From: Bacteroidota bacterium
GTDB lineage: Bacteria; Bacteroidota; Bacteroidia; 2-12-FULL-35-15
Direction: 5' to 3'
Assembly: GCA_026391935.1 (NCBI GenBank)
Contig: JAPLDC010000015.1
Span: 1 to 6,709 of the forward strand
Length of the DNA: 6,709 bases
Part shown: positions 6,501 through 6,709 of the stretch, in pieces
How the letters are laid out: each line of letters begins with the position of its first letter
Numbering within the stretch: position 1 is the stretch's first letter
Position numbers and translations under genes: made by a program
Notes under the pieces: generated by a model
Databases searched by the model: none
Told to the model about the DNA's origin: nothing
What the model saw: the letters and a program-made list of their open reading frames with translations, nothing else

Positions 6501-6709
6501 ACAGCTGCGATGGCGGGAACTTATTCTGTAACGGTAACAGTTGCCGGTTGTACCGGACCAAATGCAACAACAGTTGTTGTTGTGAATCCGATTCCGGCAA
6601 CACCCACAGCGGGAAGTAATAGTCCTATTTGTGCGGGTACCACTCTGAACCTTACCACACCTCTTGTTGCAGGAGCCACTTATTCCTGGACGGGTCCGAA
6701 TGCATTCTC
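3540..6709 (+). CDS. Large secreted modular surface protein (Bacteroidota adhesin type), cut by right edge
   Basis: One frame is open from the ATG at 3540 (in-frame TAA just upstream at 3528) to the edge: 1056 codons and no end. Residues 1-24 are a signal peptide (MKKSYK, hydrophobic core, ...SIYA). Next comes the Bacteroidota module THIVGG, YRDC (49-52), CCRN (132-135), continuing after an insertion as Cys332 and DPDGDS (345-350), then LSGTP (404-408). The insertion, about residues 155-315 (W165, EDF; ends FDNVAV), looks like a jelly-roll beta domain. A PKD domain follows (WTWNFGD, 478-484). From residue 536 there are Ig-like repeats of exactly 81 residues, each with Cys10, WTGP (29-32) and Cys64, resembling the Ig-like domain associated with CHU_C. 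Proteins of this build usually end in a gliding-motility-associated/type IX sorting domain, so I predict cell-surface export and an adhesive or structural role; that end is not visible. The exact ligand is unknown. Confidence 0.9.
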   Translation, partial: MKKSYKIVFITFFLAIIFPLSIYATHIVGGSLTYVYNGSNSYTISLVLYRDCAGAAYPGTVTIQVQQANGSEFAPSRDITGIAGGVVTNVPYTLDSCAVAPVPIPCVQIRTYSTTVTLPPVVGGYHLYYQLCCRNVSLSNVNTSAQTNPGDGESFYAFIPGTSIWNEDFTLANATTVDAGATAWTRTLGTIPPGYAQVQGNLFEIQGANNAQATWTSQIINISGAPAGGASASVDLSETGTLDPNDSIFVYYKLNGGPLTQFATNGLRVDDFTNAVAVQNGLMGTTLQIIIRVHYDAASPTSELYRFDNVAVYNTASNSTPVYNLFPPLFLCAGNPFTFNHAATDPDGDSLFYSFYTPYTDLPPTFPANIATFTPFTWLPGYSATSPLNAGGPALTLNSSTGMLSGTPNTIGQFQVGIKTTEYRAGAKVSDMVRDFQFNIINCPPPAQSLIIASGTLSVCSGNTLTFPNNSDAAATNWTWNFGDLTTLLDVSNLQYPTYTYPGPGVYTARLIINAGTSCADTSYAVVTVAVPPVSPTAGSSSPACVGSSLNLTASVIAGATYSWTGPNSFTSTLQNPSIASATLLAAGTYSVTATVSGCTGAAGTTTVIINPIPAAPTAGSNSAVCAGSPLNLTASVIAGATYSWTGPNAFSSALQNPTIASPTLLSAGTYSVTATVAGCTGPAGTTTVVINPAPTAPTAGSNSPVCVGSPLNLTASVIAGATYSWTGPNAFSSVLQNPSIASATLLAAGTYSVTATVSGCPGPIGTTLVVVNAIPVAPSAGSNGPICAGSTLNLTASLIAGATYSWTGPNSFTSALQNLSIAGATLLAAGTYSVTASVGGCAGPAGTIVVVVNPSPATPSPSSNSTVCSGTALNLSTSAVAGATYSWTGPNAFSSALQNPTIAAATLLAAGTYSLTTTVAGCTSTVGTTTVVVNPTPAALIISSNTPVCVGTTINLFANTIGGGTYSWTGPSAFVSALEDPTRPSATAAMAGTYSVTVTVAGCTGPNATTVVVVNPIPATPTAGSNSPICAGTTLNLTTPLVAGATYSWTGPNAF
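5145..6709 (+). repeat. Tandem array of 243-bp coding repeats (Ig-like domains), seven units, last one partial
   Basis: Units start at 5145, 5388, 5631, 5874, 6117, 6360 and 6603; the last is cut by the edge. The anchor codons for TYSWTGP fall at 5220, 5463, 5706, 5949, 6192, 6435 and 6678, exactly 243 bases apart each time, with no insertion or deletion. Each complete unit has two Cys (positions 10 and 64) flanking Trp29, the spacing of an Ig-fold disulfide. Units differ mostly at third codon positions, and unit 6 is the most diverged (starts with Leu instead of Pro, has EDPTRP). The array continues beyond the window. Confidence 0.95.

Noticed and set aside
5222..6603. Minus-strand and other-frame open frames across the repeat array (5222-5464, 5549-5914, 6001-6231, 6346-6603 minus; 5414-5647, 6143-6376 plus)
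   Set aside because: They recur with the repeat and arise from its base composition; the plus-strand frame from 3540 has clear domains.
5145..6709. CRISPR array or non-coding satellite
   Set aside because: The period is 243 bases, the repeats are in frame, substitutions are largely synonymous, and each unit encodes an Ig-like domain.

Overview
The window looks like a stretch of a Bacteroidota chromosome. Four things support this: AT-rich DNA, a TAnnTTTG-type promoter, a structured-RNA motif resembling Flavo-1, and a large cell-surface protein of the 'YRDC / CCRN / PKD / Ig-like repeat' type found in gliding or type IX secretion organisms. The class cannot be fixed from this sequence; a Chitinophagia/Sphingobacteriia-like lineage would fit. 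No mobile element, tRNA, rRNA or CRISPR array is visible.

Layout. The left edge holds the N-terminal third of class II fumarase (fumC, minus strand, running off the left end). A 332-bp spacer follows, holding an AT-rich leader and a plus-strand structured-RNA motif. Next come an ArsC-family reductase (minus), a 240-bp spacer with two inverted repeats, and prfB for peptide chain release factor 2 (minus). prfB must be read through a programmed +1 frameshift, so its true start is at 2279 rather than at the in-frame ATG at 2062. A small unrecognised two-helix membrane protein is transcribed divergently from prfB (start 2342). It converges on recX (minus). The right half is one open frame from 3540 to the right edge. 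It encodes a secreted modular surface protein: signal peptide, Bacteroidota N-terminal module with an inserted beta-rich domain, PKD domain, then seven Ig-like repeats of exactly 81 residues, the last one cut by the edge.

The left-hand genes are ordinary housekeeping functions (TCA cycle, thioredoxin-fold reductase, translation termination, RecA control) that are co-located rather than forming a pathway. Two points deserve attention. First, the RF2 protein appears to lack about 50 residues directly after its GGQ loop, although the rest of the gene, including the frameshift site, is intact. Second, the surface protein has a stretch of about 458 residues with no Asp, Glu, Lys, Arg or His, which spans the repeat array. 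I see no convincing new multi-gene system; the strongest leads are the RF2 deletion, the structured RNA and the uncharged repeat stalk.
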